Assembly: GCA_003290165.1 (NCBI GenBank)
Contig: QNQO01000221.1
Span: 806,001-870,000 of the forward strand
DNA: 64,000 bases
Source of the DNA: Berberis thunbergii
Lineage: Eukaryota; Streptophyta; Magnoliopsida; Ranunculales; Berberidaceae
Direction of reading: 5' to 3'
The translations under genes and the position numbers were made by a program. Shown one piece after another: positions 33,694-44,146 of the stretch. The first letter of the stretch is position 1, and each line of letters begins with the position of its first letter. Under the pieces are notes generated by a model. The model was not told the DNA's origin. It ran no database searches and worked only from the letters and a program-made list of their open reading frames with translations.

Positions 33694-35575
33694 ATGAGAC
33701 TTTGGATAACATTCATCATGATTATTCGTTCAAAACATGGCTATGTCGCTCTATACCTTGGTATGTTCCATTATGGCTTCAGGCTTTCGGTTCTTGAGAT
33801 CGTCTGGGAGTACCTAGATTTTGTGGGCATTGGTCTTGCCCAACTGGTTCCGAATGGTTGGAAGGTGATGATTGCAATCTTAGCAAGGGCTGTCGCATCA
33901 GGTATCCCTATGAATGTCAGGGTTTGGCATTCCTTGGTGGGGTTTGCTGTAAACGCTAACTGCATTTGTCATCTTCGTTTTCCATCTTGTTTCAAGAGTC
34001 TGCAAGAGGAGTATATATGGGTGTTGGTTAAGGCCTTGGTTTTATGTGTCCATTGTCATCGACTATTTTAAATTGTGCAAAATACAGATTTTTGTAGTCA
34101 TTCCGAGAACCTAAGAGGGTTGAGTTATCATTGTCATTGGAAGAACATGTGTTCTATAATCGGTTTGACAAGCTTCCTCGAGTCTCGATGAAAAATTTCC
34201 TTACTACAGATGCTATTATCAGTAGTGGCTTGTATTCATCGAGTGAAGTGAGTCATGAGGAGCCTACTGTAGTTCGTGCTTTAGAGGTGATTGTTGCACA
34301 TGTCGGTGATGTGAATGTCGGTCGTGGAGTGAGTTTCGATAAAAAACCTATAGGCCAGATCACTTCTGTTGTTGTCAGAGACTCTAGGAGTGTTAGCTCG
34401 ATCATTAGAAATAGAAAAGTTCCTAGGCTTCTCGGCCCGTCTAAGATGCTAGCAATTAGTCTTAGTGGTGTCTCGAAGAAGAAGAGGCTATCCACGTCAG
34501 TTCATGGTACTATTAAGGCTCCCTCTCCTACATTTTCAAAAAAAGGAGGTCGTGGTGCAGAAGATGACTTTGCTGATGAGGAGATCAATCAAGCTCTTGA
34601 ATGGAGCAAAAAAAAGGTTTATCATCTTTTGGACGATCATGACAAAAGTCATGTCTCTTCATATGGTTTGCCTGTTTCTGTCGACCTCACGGTTGATGAC
34701 TCTCACGTCATTGAAAATAAATGCTTCGGCTTGGACTTGAGCAGTCTGTGAATTTGAACAACACCAAGACCTTGGATGACTTCGAGTCTGATCCGACATT
34801 GGAAGATCGAGTCGTTACTCGAGCCCGGGGCTTCAAACCCTTTGTGTCTCCTGCTGTGGCTGGGACCTCGGGATCACCCACTGTTCCCTTTGCTTCTCTC
34901 CTTATCTTAGTTGCATCCAAGAAATTTTGTTAGCATTTTGAGATTGATGCCCAAGACAGTGCTTGCAACCTCATTGACAGTTGTCATGGGCAATTGGCTA
35001 ATTAGGCTTGCATGCCCGTGCGTTCGCCACGTCATCATATCAATGAGGGCCTCCAACACCTCATGGAAGGAATGACCCATCTTACTTATGCAACCATGAC
35101 GGGGTCAGAATGTAAGGCTACCCACGATCAGGTGGCACTCATTGAGCTGAAGCTAGCGGGGCATGTCTTGGTTCTTTCTCACGTTCTCTGCCAACATGAT
35201 TTGTTGAGAACGCAGTGCATAGAGCATGCAAGTTCTAACTTCATTGAGAGAGGTCAAGGCTATTCGAGACAAGTTCGCTTCTGATCTCGAAACTTCCGAA
35301 GTTGAGCTTGATAGGTTGCTGTTCAGTATGAATGTTGCTGAGAAGGAATTGTCCAACCAAATGGCTGAGAGCCGGTGATGAGGCCAATCGTTCTGCCCAA
35401 GAGTATTCTACATGTATCAACGCTTCTGTAACTCAAATTACCAAGCTAAATTCTGAGTTTATTGTAGCCAAGTCTGCAATTTTCGCTAGACTTGTGGAAT
35501 ACGATTTCGTACATTATAATCGACGAGAAAAGGTTCGACTCGTATGTCTTGGTACTTTATTACTTTGTGTTTGAT
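33694..35575 (+). pseudogene. Decayed gypsy-type gag-like region (Transposase_28-like)
   Basis: 33694-34071 encodes a block with MFHYGFRLSVLEIVWEYLDF then LAQLVPNGWKVMIAILARAV, like the plant 'putative gypsy type transposon' domain. 34131-34751 follows in another frame with Ser-rich and basic text (SGVSKKKRLSTSVHG), then the charged EEINQALEWSKKKVYHLLD. 34995-35575 continues with helical fragments. Frames are broken by stops. No protease, RT or integrase seen, so this is a remnant or a non-autonomous retroelement. Confidence 0.5.
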
Positions 35576-35648
35576 CAAGCCAGAAGTTTCATGTTCTTGT
35601 CCAACTCGTTCGTCCCGGTACATATATTTATTTGTTGTTCGACACTGT

Positions 35649-36689
35649 AATACCCACCTAATTACACAAATATAAATAATATTTACTTATAAATTTGTAA
35701 TGTATTATAATTTTATAATGTGTAAAACTTGTTTTATTTTAGTGGTTAAATGAGTAGAAAATGTGAGTATATTTAACAAAAAACAAAAAAAAATTAGGAA
35801 ACCCTAATTAGAGCTTTATAAAAGAGTTGAAAAAGCCTAGCCTCATTCTTTTCTTTTAGGAAAAAGAGGTGAAGGAAGAAGAAGAAGAAGAAATGCATAA
35901 CCCCGGTGAGTCTTCTTCGTTATCCTTACCTTTTTTTTTAGATTAATCAATTGATTAAGGTTAGGGTTTAATACAAATATAAATCTGAAAAATGAAAATT
36001 TTATTGTATTTTCGTAGGAATTGGTTGAGTTAAAAGAGAAAACCTAGAACTAGGTTTTTATTTAAATCATGTAATAAATATAGCTTTGTGCATTCTTAGT
36101 ATTTCAGTGGATCGAGACCTTCTAGAAATCCGAATACCTTAAAATTAAATCCGTAGATTCATAAAAACAAGTATGAAAAAAGTACTATTAGTTTGGAGTT
36201 CATCCAATGGTTAGATATCCCTCGAGGCAGAAACAAATGTCCCTGATTGAATTTTAGAAATTCATGTATATAAAAGTTTTGATAGAAATTAGTGAGTTTT
36301 CCTCCATTCTCTTTTCATATTTTTTTTCTTGGAAATTTTTTTGTAAGTGATATGGATTTTTTTTATACCTAATAAGCTTGAAAATTATATTTGGGATGAA
36401 GTGGAGTTTGAAAAATCAAGGTTGGAAACATTTTTCAATTAGGAGCTAAACTTGTTTGTGTATTCTATCAGTCTTGATTCTGTGCAGTTTTTCTATGCTG
36501 GTTTTGATTGGGTTATTTAGAGTGTCCTGTATCATGCTTTATATCAAAACTGTTCTATTGGAGTCTAATTTCTAAAGGATTTTACGGTATCACAATCTAA
36601 ATTTTGTGTGGAAAGATATACTTGTTTTAGTGACAAGAGGAAAATCTGGATGAATGCTGACAGATGACCTGTTTGCTTGTAAACTCTGT
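35649..36689. other. Unassigned flank of E4, possibly LTR or leader DNA
   Basis: Begins TGTAATACCCACCTAATTAC, a start typical of some plant LTRs. It contains TTTATAAAAGAG at about 35814 (TATA-like) followed by a purine-rich leader with GAAGAAGAAGAAGAAATG near 35880. No long frame. The segment resumes at 46812 after E4. The LTR status is a guess. Confidence 0.3.
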
Positions 36690-36850
36690 CACTACAAGAA
36701 ACTGGGAATTTAACGGCGGGTATTCAGCGACGGTTCGCAAAAACCGCCGTTAAATGCTTTATTTAACGACGTTTCATTGACCGTCGCCAAATAATATTGG
36801 TTAACGACGGCTATGGTTAATTGCGGCTGTGCTGATCATCGCCATATGCT
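36690..36850. repeat. E4 left subterminal repeats
   Basis: TTTAACGGCGGGTATTCAGC, GCGACGGTTCGC, AACGACGTTTC and AACGACGGCTATGG lie within 150 bp of the end. Fewer copies than at the right end. Confidence 0.75.
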
Positions 36851-36954
36851 TGGTCCAAATTCGGCTTGGTGGAAAAACGTGCAAATGGGGTGCAATTAAC
36901 AAATCTTGATTGTATTTTAGATCTTAATACCATCTAATGGATGAGGTTTCAACC

Positions 36955-37145
36955 CCAAACCTATCTAACTTATTTTAACTTTCTAATTTATTTTAACTTC
37001 CTATTCTTTCTTTCTTTTTCTTTTATTTAACCTAGCTAGAATATTGTTTGGACGAAGAAACGACGGAGGAAGAAAAGAAGGAGGAATAAGGAGGAAGAAG
37101 AAGTGATTGTTGGTGAACAAAACAACATTGTTATTCAGAAACCAC
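36955..37145. repeat. Direct repeat copy 1 flanking the CRK capture
   Basis: TTTTAACTTTCTAATTTATT followed by a T-rich run, TATTTAACCTAGCTAGAATA and GAAGAAACGACGGAGGAAG. Copy 2 lies at 39020-39215 with the same order (TTTAACTTAGACTAGTATTT, GAAGAAACGAAGGAGGAAG, GTGACTGTTGGTG). The two bracket the captured kinase fragment. Confidence 0.7.
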
Positions 37146-37232
37146 TATATGCTGAAATCGTCAACAGGTAAATCAATTTGAGTATGTTGAAACCACTATT
37201 GCTTATTTCTATGTTCACTGTTCGTTTCTATG

Positions 37233-37258
37233 TTTTTTTTTTTTTTTTTTTTTTTTTG
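37233..37258 (+). repeat. Poly-T tract
   Basis: More than twenty T in a row, ending TTTGCAATTG. Could be the reverse of an old poly-A tail or simple slippage. Confidence 0.6.
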
Positions 37259-37338
37259 CAATTGTTACAACTCTTTCATTCTAATCTCTAGAGTTTCAAA
37301 ACGTCATGAAAGTCTAATACATTCTGTATCTCCTTGTT

Positions 37339-37455
37339 AGATAGATGTGTTTAGGTCAGCTTTCTTGATCTCCTCATATTAGATAGATGAAAAATAAGGA
37401 AAAACAAAATGAAGATAGATGTGTTTAGGTCAGCTTTCTTGATCTCCTCATATTA
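37339..37455. repeat. 73-bp tandem duplication
   Basis: AGATAGATGTGTTTAGGTCA and the following CTTTCTTGATCTCCTCATAT occur at 37339 and again at 37412, nearly identical, so the duplication is recent. Confidence 0.8.
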
Positions 37456-37569
37456 ATGTCTCTTGTTATTTCTTTTGCTACCATTATGAATCCATAGCAA
37501 CAGCTTCAGGGCGGGGTACATAGTGAAGAGTAGGAATCTCAGACTTGTGGGGGATCCAAGCAGAAACTA

Positions 37570-38105
37570 GCTTCATCTCCTTGGCTCTTTCCAAGATGTA
37601 TCATATAGCTCCATAGTTTTCTCATCCATGAAGGGTGGATTGGTGGGTGAAGGGAGTTGTTCGTCCTTCTTTAACAACATTTGTAGGGCCCTTGACATGG
37701 AAGGTCGCAAGGAAGGAACCTCTTGTGTGCATAACAACCCTACATTCACCACTCTTACAATCTCCTTCCTAATGTCACTGCTAGTTTTGTAGTTCTGCAA
37801 CATCAAATTTGGATCAAAGAGTTCTTCTGTCTTCCCCTGTTGGAAATGTCTCCATGCCTGTGTCATCAAAATTGAATTTCTCAATTGACAAATAATAGAA
37901 TAATTTTTATTCGTAACGTAGTTCAAAATTGTGTTGAAACTTACAGCTATGACAAGACTATCAGAGTATTCCAAGTTCTTTCTCTTGTTATTCTGCCTGC
38001 CAGTGACGATTTCTAGTACAAGGACTCCAAAACTATATACATCATCTTTTTCTGTTAACTTGCCATGGGCTAGGTACTCTGGAGCCATGTGACCTCTGTG
38101 GGCAC
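37570..38105 (-). pseudogene. Captured C-terminal exons of cysteine-rich receptor-like kinase (CRK2/CRK3-like)
   Basis: Minus strand. Exon about 38105-37945 encodes [20 protein letters not shown] then [14 protein letters not shown] (kinase subdomains VIII-IX, APE and DVYSFG). After a GT-AG intron, exon 37857-37573 encodes [40 protein letters not shown] and the CRK tail [13 protein letters not shown], with a natural stop. CRKs are DUF26 receptor kinases in stress signalling. Both exons are open, but the extracellular, membrane and N-lobe parts are missing. Confidence 0.9.
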
Positions 38106-38600
38106 GAGTTGAAAATTAGAGTACACTGTCAAACATACACCGACAAAGAATATGAAGTCATAGAGTTTAACAGCTCATTTGTATTGTTTTTCACATACTT
38201 TTCATTGAAATGGTTGTTTTGGGTTACAAAAGAAATAGAGAAGGAAAAAAAAAATCCATCATCAAAGCTTTGGCACGTTGAAATTTTGTTCTTTAGACAA
38301 CTTTGTTAGCATATTTTGCTCTGATCATTCAGAAAAAAAAAAATATACTTGACTTGAACATTAAGAATGACAAATCAATGGGCATGATTCGAAGCAAATT
38401 GAATAGCATACGTCTAGCTTTGCGAGGTATGAAAATATCACTTGGTTCGTACATAATTTTGTATACACATTAGGCAGGATGCATCCCAACATCTTCTAGT
38501 TTTGCTAATTGCAATTAGTGATTTGTATTGTATTATTAAAACTCTTTTAGGTCTGCCTAATGACACTCTAATCTAACTAATGAAAACAATCTAAACTACT
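38106..38600. other. No recognisable gene
   Basis: AT-rich DNA upstream (on the minus strand) of the kinase piece; may be its former intron. Confidence 0.35.
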
Positions 38601-38602
38601 GA

Positions 38603-38900
38603 ATGTTGGTGTCAAACCCGTCTTTATTCACTGCTGAAACAGGGCTTGTAAACTCTGCTTTGTTTGCTGCTGAAACAGATTGTGCAGACTCAGCTTTGTT
38701 CATTGCTGAAACGCTGCACTCTGCTTTGTTCACTACTGAAACAGAGCTTGCAAACTCTGTTTTTGGAGTCTCTTTCAGCTGCTGTAGCGTTGTTGGAGTC
38801 GCTGAATTAGGGGTCTTGATTAGCTGCTGCTTGTCTTCCTGATCAGCACCCAGCAAAACTCGCTCTCCTATTTGGCTCCCTGACTCGGGTGGATAAAAAT
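38603..38900 (-). repeat. Minisatellite in an open minus-strand frame
   Basis: Four to five units of about 36 bp (one of 27 bp) with the core GCTGAAACAG-GCTTGTAAACTCTGCTTTG. On the minus strand it is open and reads SAVNKAEF-type repeats next to GERVLLGADQEDKQQLIKTP. This may be a piece of a captured host gene with coding repeats. Family not recognised. Confidence 0.5.
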
Positions 38901-39019
38901 GGGTCTCTAAACCATTTGTTCACACAGCATTATATATGCTTCAAAACTGTTCTAACACTCTATCTAAAAGAAGGAAAAAATTAAATAAAAATGAAAAAAA
39001 AACTATAGAGCAATTGATC

Positions 39020-39215
39020 AACTAACTAATTTATTTTAACTTTCTAATTTATTGTAACTTTCTAATTTATTTTCACTTCATATTCTTTTTTTTTTTCACG
39101 TAATATTCAGTTAACTTGATTATTTAACTTAGACTAGTATTTCGAGGAAGAAACGAAGGAGGAAGAAGGAGGAACATTTGAATGGAGGAAGAATAAGTGA
39201 CTGTTGGTGGTCTCT
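39020..39215. repeat. Direct repeat copy 2 flanking the CRK capture
   Basis: See copy 1 at 36955-37145 for the shared words. The copies differ by short indels in T-rich runs. Confidence 0.7.
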
Positions 39216-39299
39216 CATGCTCGTTCGATTTGTCCATCATCTTAGTTCTTCCATATCCCTCACAGTATGTCTAACTTTTGTATCTTTCTCATAAGCATG

Positions 39300-40260
39300 T
39301 TATCATGTATTTAGCAAAAAACAAAACAACATGTTTTAGATTTTTTACTGGCATGTTTGCAAACAAAACAACATGTTTTAGATTTCTTATTGGCATGTTT
39401 TAGATTTCTTACTGGACAACATACGCATAGGATGACAGTAGCAGAAATGCGTATGTTAAGGTGGATGTGTGGTAAAACTCGTAAGGATAAAATTAGAAAT
39501 GAAAGAATTAGGAAATACTTAGGTGTAGCGCCCATAGAGGAAAAAATTAGAGAAAGATGTTTAACTTGGTTTGGTCATGTGCGGAGGCGACCAAGCGCAG
39601 CGCCAATTAGAAAATGTTTAGATTGGCAAGTTAATGAAGGGTGTAGACGGAGGGGACGACCGTTAAAAACTTGGATAAAGACGGTGAATGAAGATATCAT
39701 TGAGCTTGGATTAGGTGAGGAACTGTGGGAAGATCGCATTGCTTGGAGGACCAAAATCCATGTAGCCGACCCTGAAAATCTCGGGAATGGGCTTTGATGA
39801 TGATGATGATGATGACTGCTATAAACAAAACAATATGTTTGCAAATAACATGTTTACAAACAACATGCTTGCAATAAACAAAACAACATGTTTGCAAATA
39901 ACATGTTTACAAACAACATGTTTGCAATAAACAAAACAACATGTTTTAGCAATAAACAAAACAACATGTTTTAGATTTCTTACTGGCAATAAACAAAACA
40001 ACATGTTTGCAATAAACAAAACAACATTTTTAGATTTCTTACTGGCAGCATGTTATCATGTATTTAGCAATAAACAAAATTGCATGTTCTTAATTCTAGA
40101 TTTCCTACTGGCAGCAGGACATGTTTGCAATATGAACAAAATAGCATGTATTTAACAATAAACAAAATAGCATAAGCATGTTATTATGTATTTAACAATA
40201 AACAAAACAACATGTAATAGATTTTTCTGCTGGCAGCATGAAATGTTTGCAATGAACAAA
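39300..40260. repeat. Minisatellite of AACAAAACAACATGTTT units
   Basis: Irregular tandem units built from GCAATAAACAAAACAACATG, TTTTAGATTTCTTACTGGCA and GTATTTAGCAA words, some 15-20 partial copies. It is interrupted at about 39425-39813 by an RTE LINE 3' piece. Minus-strand frames rich in CCFVYCKHV are repeat translations. Confidence 0.8.
39425..39813 (+). pseudogene. RTE-type LINE 3' end inserted in the minisatellite
   Basis: Encodes AEMRMLRWMCGKTRKDKIRN, then GVAPIEEKIRERCLTWFGHV, RRRGRPLKTWIKTVNEDI and WRTKIHVADPENLG. This is the C-terminal tail common to plant RTE-clade reverse transcriptases. It ends at a stop followed by (TGA)n (GATGATGATGATGATGATGA), the usual RTE 3' tail. 5' truncated, no RT core, so a typical dead-on-arrival copy with an almost undamaged frame. 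Confidence 0.9.
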
Positions 40261-40376
40261 ACTATTATTGTTTTGTTATTGCAATATGAACATAGCCATT
40301 CTCAAATTATTATTGTTTGATTAGTAGGATTGAATTTATTAGTTGTTTTGTTTTGTTTGAATTCAGATATTTTGAA

Positions 40377-43300
40377 ATGGACAAAACTTGGATTTCTATG
40401 CCGAGGAATACACTTGAATATGCGGAAGGATTGAATCATTTTCTGAATTTGGCATTTGCAAACAAGTCATCTGATAATAGAATAAAGTGTCCTTGTCCTC
40501 GTTGTGCTTCTAGAAAATGGGAGACTAGAGAAGTGGTGTATGATCACTTGATTTGTAGACCATTTTCGAAAGGGTACACTGTTTGGTTACAACATGGGGA
40601 GTTGAGTACAAGTCAAATTTCTACTGTCATGCATGTAGTGCAAGATAGTCAGCCTATTCAAGATCCAATGCAATACATGATCCATGATGCTTTTGCATTT
40701 TCTAGGCACTATGCCCATGAAGAATCTTCCACATCACATGGACCACATGAAAGGGATGGAAGGATGGGGGGTATAAGCAGTGGGTTGATTGATGAAGTTA
40801 AACAGTTTTTTGAGTTGCTAGAAGATGGAGGGCAAGAGCTATATGAAGGGTGTTCAAAGTACTCAAAATTATCTTTTTTGGTTAAACTGTATCACATTAA
40901 GTGTATTTGTGGGATGAGTGACAAAGCAATGTCGATGATAGTAGAGTTGATGCATGATGCATTCCAACATGCAAGGATCCCCGAAACTTTCTATGAGGAC
41001 AAGAAAACCATTAATAAACTTGGTCTTAATTATACTAAGATACATGCATGTCTGAATGATTGCATGTTGTACCGGGGATTGGATAAAGATAGACAAACAT
41101 GCAAGCAATGTGGCACATCTAGATGGAAGCCAAATACCAATGCAAATAATGTGCCTATAAATGGTAAGAAAATAAAAGGCAACCTGCAAAGGTTCTTCAT
41201 TATTTTCCATTGATACCGCGATTGCAACACTTGTTTATGTCTTCTAAGACTGCTGTTGATATGAGATGGCATGCTAGAGAGGATAGCAAAGATGGTTTGA
41301 TGCGTCATTCAAGAGATTCTGAGGCATGGAAAAAATTTAGTTTAACATTTCCTGAATTTTCTTTGGATGAACGTAATGTACGCCTCGGCTTGGCTAGCGA
41401 TGAGTTTAATCCTTTCGGGAATATGAGTACTAGCTATAGCATTTGGCCAGTGGTTCTAGTTCCATACAACACTCCTCCTTGGAAATGTGTGAAGCAAACT
41501 TCCTTCATTCTTTCAATGAACATTCCTGGTAAGCGGATGCCAAACAATGATATAGATATTTACTTACAACCTCTTATTGATGAATTGAAGGAGTTGTAGG
41601 TTGGTGTAGAAGCATATGATGCTTCATTGAATGAAATTTTCACAATGCGAGCAGTTTTAATATGGACAATAAGTGATTTTCCAGGGTTAGGGACCCTATC
41701 AGGGTGGAATACACATGCTAAACTAGATTCTCCTTCATGTAACTTTGATGTGGAGTCTTGCCGCCTTCCACATAGTAAAAAATGGTGTTTCATGGGTCAT
41801 CGGCGTTTTCTAAATGCTGGTCACAAGTTTAGATTGAACCGAGTTCGCTTTAATGCCAAGCAAGAAAAAAGGAATCCACCAATACAACTATCAGGAACAG
41901 ATATTTTGAAACAAGTAGAGAATATTAACGTTACATTTGGAAAGACACCCGAGGTTGAAGTTATAGGTAAAAGAGCTCGTGGGCAAAATACTAGAGTTGG
42001 TGAGGCACAACAATGGAGGAAGAAAAACATATTTTTTGATCTTCCATATTGGAAGCATAACTTGATCTGTCACAATCTTGATGTGATGCATATTGAGAAA
42101 AATGTGTGTGATAATGTGATATACACCTTGTTTAATGAAAGTGGGAAGACTAAAGATCATCTTAATGCCCAAAAAGATCTTCAATCAATGGGTATAAGAG
42201 AAGCTCTCTGGCCAAATGAGAATGGGAAATACCTTCTTAGTCTTTTTACAATGACTAATGCAAAGAAGGACATATTTCTTAGGACTTTGAAACATCTCAT
42301 TGTGCCAGATGGTTACTCAAGTAACATATCCAGATGTGTTGATTTGAAACAACGTAAGTTGTTTGGGTTGAAAAGCCATGATTGTCATGTTCTTATGGAA
42401 CAACTGCTGCCATTTGCAATAAGAAATGCATTGCCTACTCCAGTGTCCGCAATTTTGGTTGATATGTGCTCATTTTTTTGACACATATGTGGTAAAGTGT
42501 TGAATCCTCAAGACTTGGACAATCTACAACATCGAATTGTGCTCACACTTTGCCACATGGAAATCTTATTCCCTCCTTTTTTTTACGGCCATGGTTCATT
42601 TAGTAGTTCATTTGGTTGATGAAGTCAAACGTGGAAATCCGGTACATTATCGATGAATGTATCCTATAGAGAGGTAAATATCATAAATTAAACCTTATGA
42701 ACTATCACTTGATTTTCTTATTCTAATACATTTGCTTTTATAATTCTGAAGGTACTTAGGACGTTTGAAGTCCTATGTACGTAATAGGGCACAACCGGAA
42801 GGTTGTATAGCTGAAGGATACCTAGCCGATGAAATTCTTATATTTTGTTCAAGATATTTAGATGATGTGGAAACAAGATTCAATCGAACACCCCGTGTTG
42901 ATGATGGGGTAATTGGTGTTGGATCTTCTGAAGTGGCTACTTTGTTTCCGTTGGTAGGCAGACCAGTGGGGGTTCTTCAGAATTCAATTTAACACCTTTA
43001 GAATATATGCAAACACATCGTCACATGTTGATCAACTGCACAAAAGTCAACTCGTTTCTTCAGTGAGTAAATTCTAACACTTAATATGATTCTTCAAAAA
43101 ACTTTGTAATGGCTCATACTTATTTTTTATGATGTAACATTTAAGGAATATAAGACAAAAACTAAGAGAAGGCTAAGGAGTCGTACACGATCACAAGTTG
43201 AGATAGATAAGGTGGTTCATAAAGGATTCGTAGATTGGTTTAGGAGACGCGTAAGTATGTATTATATCAATTATTTATTTAAGTGATATAATCATGCATA

Positions 43301-44021
43301 TGACTAATATGGTATCATTTGATGTTAGGTTGTGAATGATGTAAACGGATCACATTCAAATGACATTATATTTCTTGCACGAGGACCACTTATTCAAGCA
43401 AGAATGTTTACTGCATATAATGTTAATGGCTTCAAATTTCGAACATTAGCATAAGAAGATGGCTTGAAAACTCAGAATAGTAGAATATTTGGTTCATTTG
43501 GAACTATAAGCTATTCAAGCAGTCGTGATAATAATGTCAGGGAAGGAAGTGTTCCTTATTATGGAAAATTGATAGATATCATTGAGTTAAACTATCATGG
43601 TCGTTTCATGGTTACCATGTTCAAATGTCAGTGGGAAAATACCACTACTGATAGAGGGATTAGAATAGATGAATTGGGCTTCACTTCCATCAATTTTTCT
43701 CGGTTGATACATATTGGTGATCATGAAGATCATGAGCTATATATTCAAGCTTCAGATGCACAACTTGTGTATTATGTGGAGGATGAGGTGGATAAAGAAT
43801 GGAGTGTTGTTGTTCATTTAAAGCCAAGAGACTTGTATGACATGGGCGAGAATGAAACTGAAGACTCATTTTATGAGAATACGCCTTATCAACAACAAGA
43901 CTTAGATGAGTGGTTTCAAGATGATAATGGAGATTTGCCATTGGCAAGGGATGATATAGATGATGAACCTGCAATCAATGCTAATAATGACAATATTATA
44001 GAAGACGAAGATTTTGTATGA
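40377..44021 (+). pseudogene. TNP2-like CACTA transposase of E4, broken
   Basis: Starts MDKTWISMPRNTLEYAEGLN (associated domain, CPCPRC). It continues through HACLNDCMLYRG, FNPFGNMSTSYSIWPVVLVP, GWNTHAKLDSPSCNFD, HNLDVMHIEKNVCDNVIYT and SHDCHVLMEQLLPFAIR. DUF4218 (SYVRNRAQPEGCIAEGYLAD) is at about 42752 and DUF4216 at 43330-44021. Damage: a one-base shift near 41176, TAG at 41597, TGA at 42479, a shift near 42570, TGA at 42654, a shift near 42990 and TAA at 43452. Several stops replace Trp, Arg or Gln codons, consistent with C-to-T decay. It cannot make an active enzyme. Confidence 0.9.
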
Positions 44022-44146
44022 AAAATTATGTTTGTTATAATACATTACTATGAAAAATTTGCTTATTGGTTTCAAACATGTTGTCTTCTCCTATTCATTA
44101 TATAATTTATTATTTCACAATTTGACTTTTGTTTGAAGTTTCAGTG

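Noticed and set aside
37570..38105. A functional receptor kinase gene
   Set aside because: Only the last part of the kinase domain is present, within E4 borders; no N-lobe, membrane or ectodomain exons nearby.
39575..40019. Minus-strand frames rich in His, Cys and Val
   Set aside because: Produced by (ATG/CAT)n and the AACAAAACAACATG minisatellite, and antisense to the RTE LINE frame.
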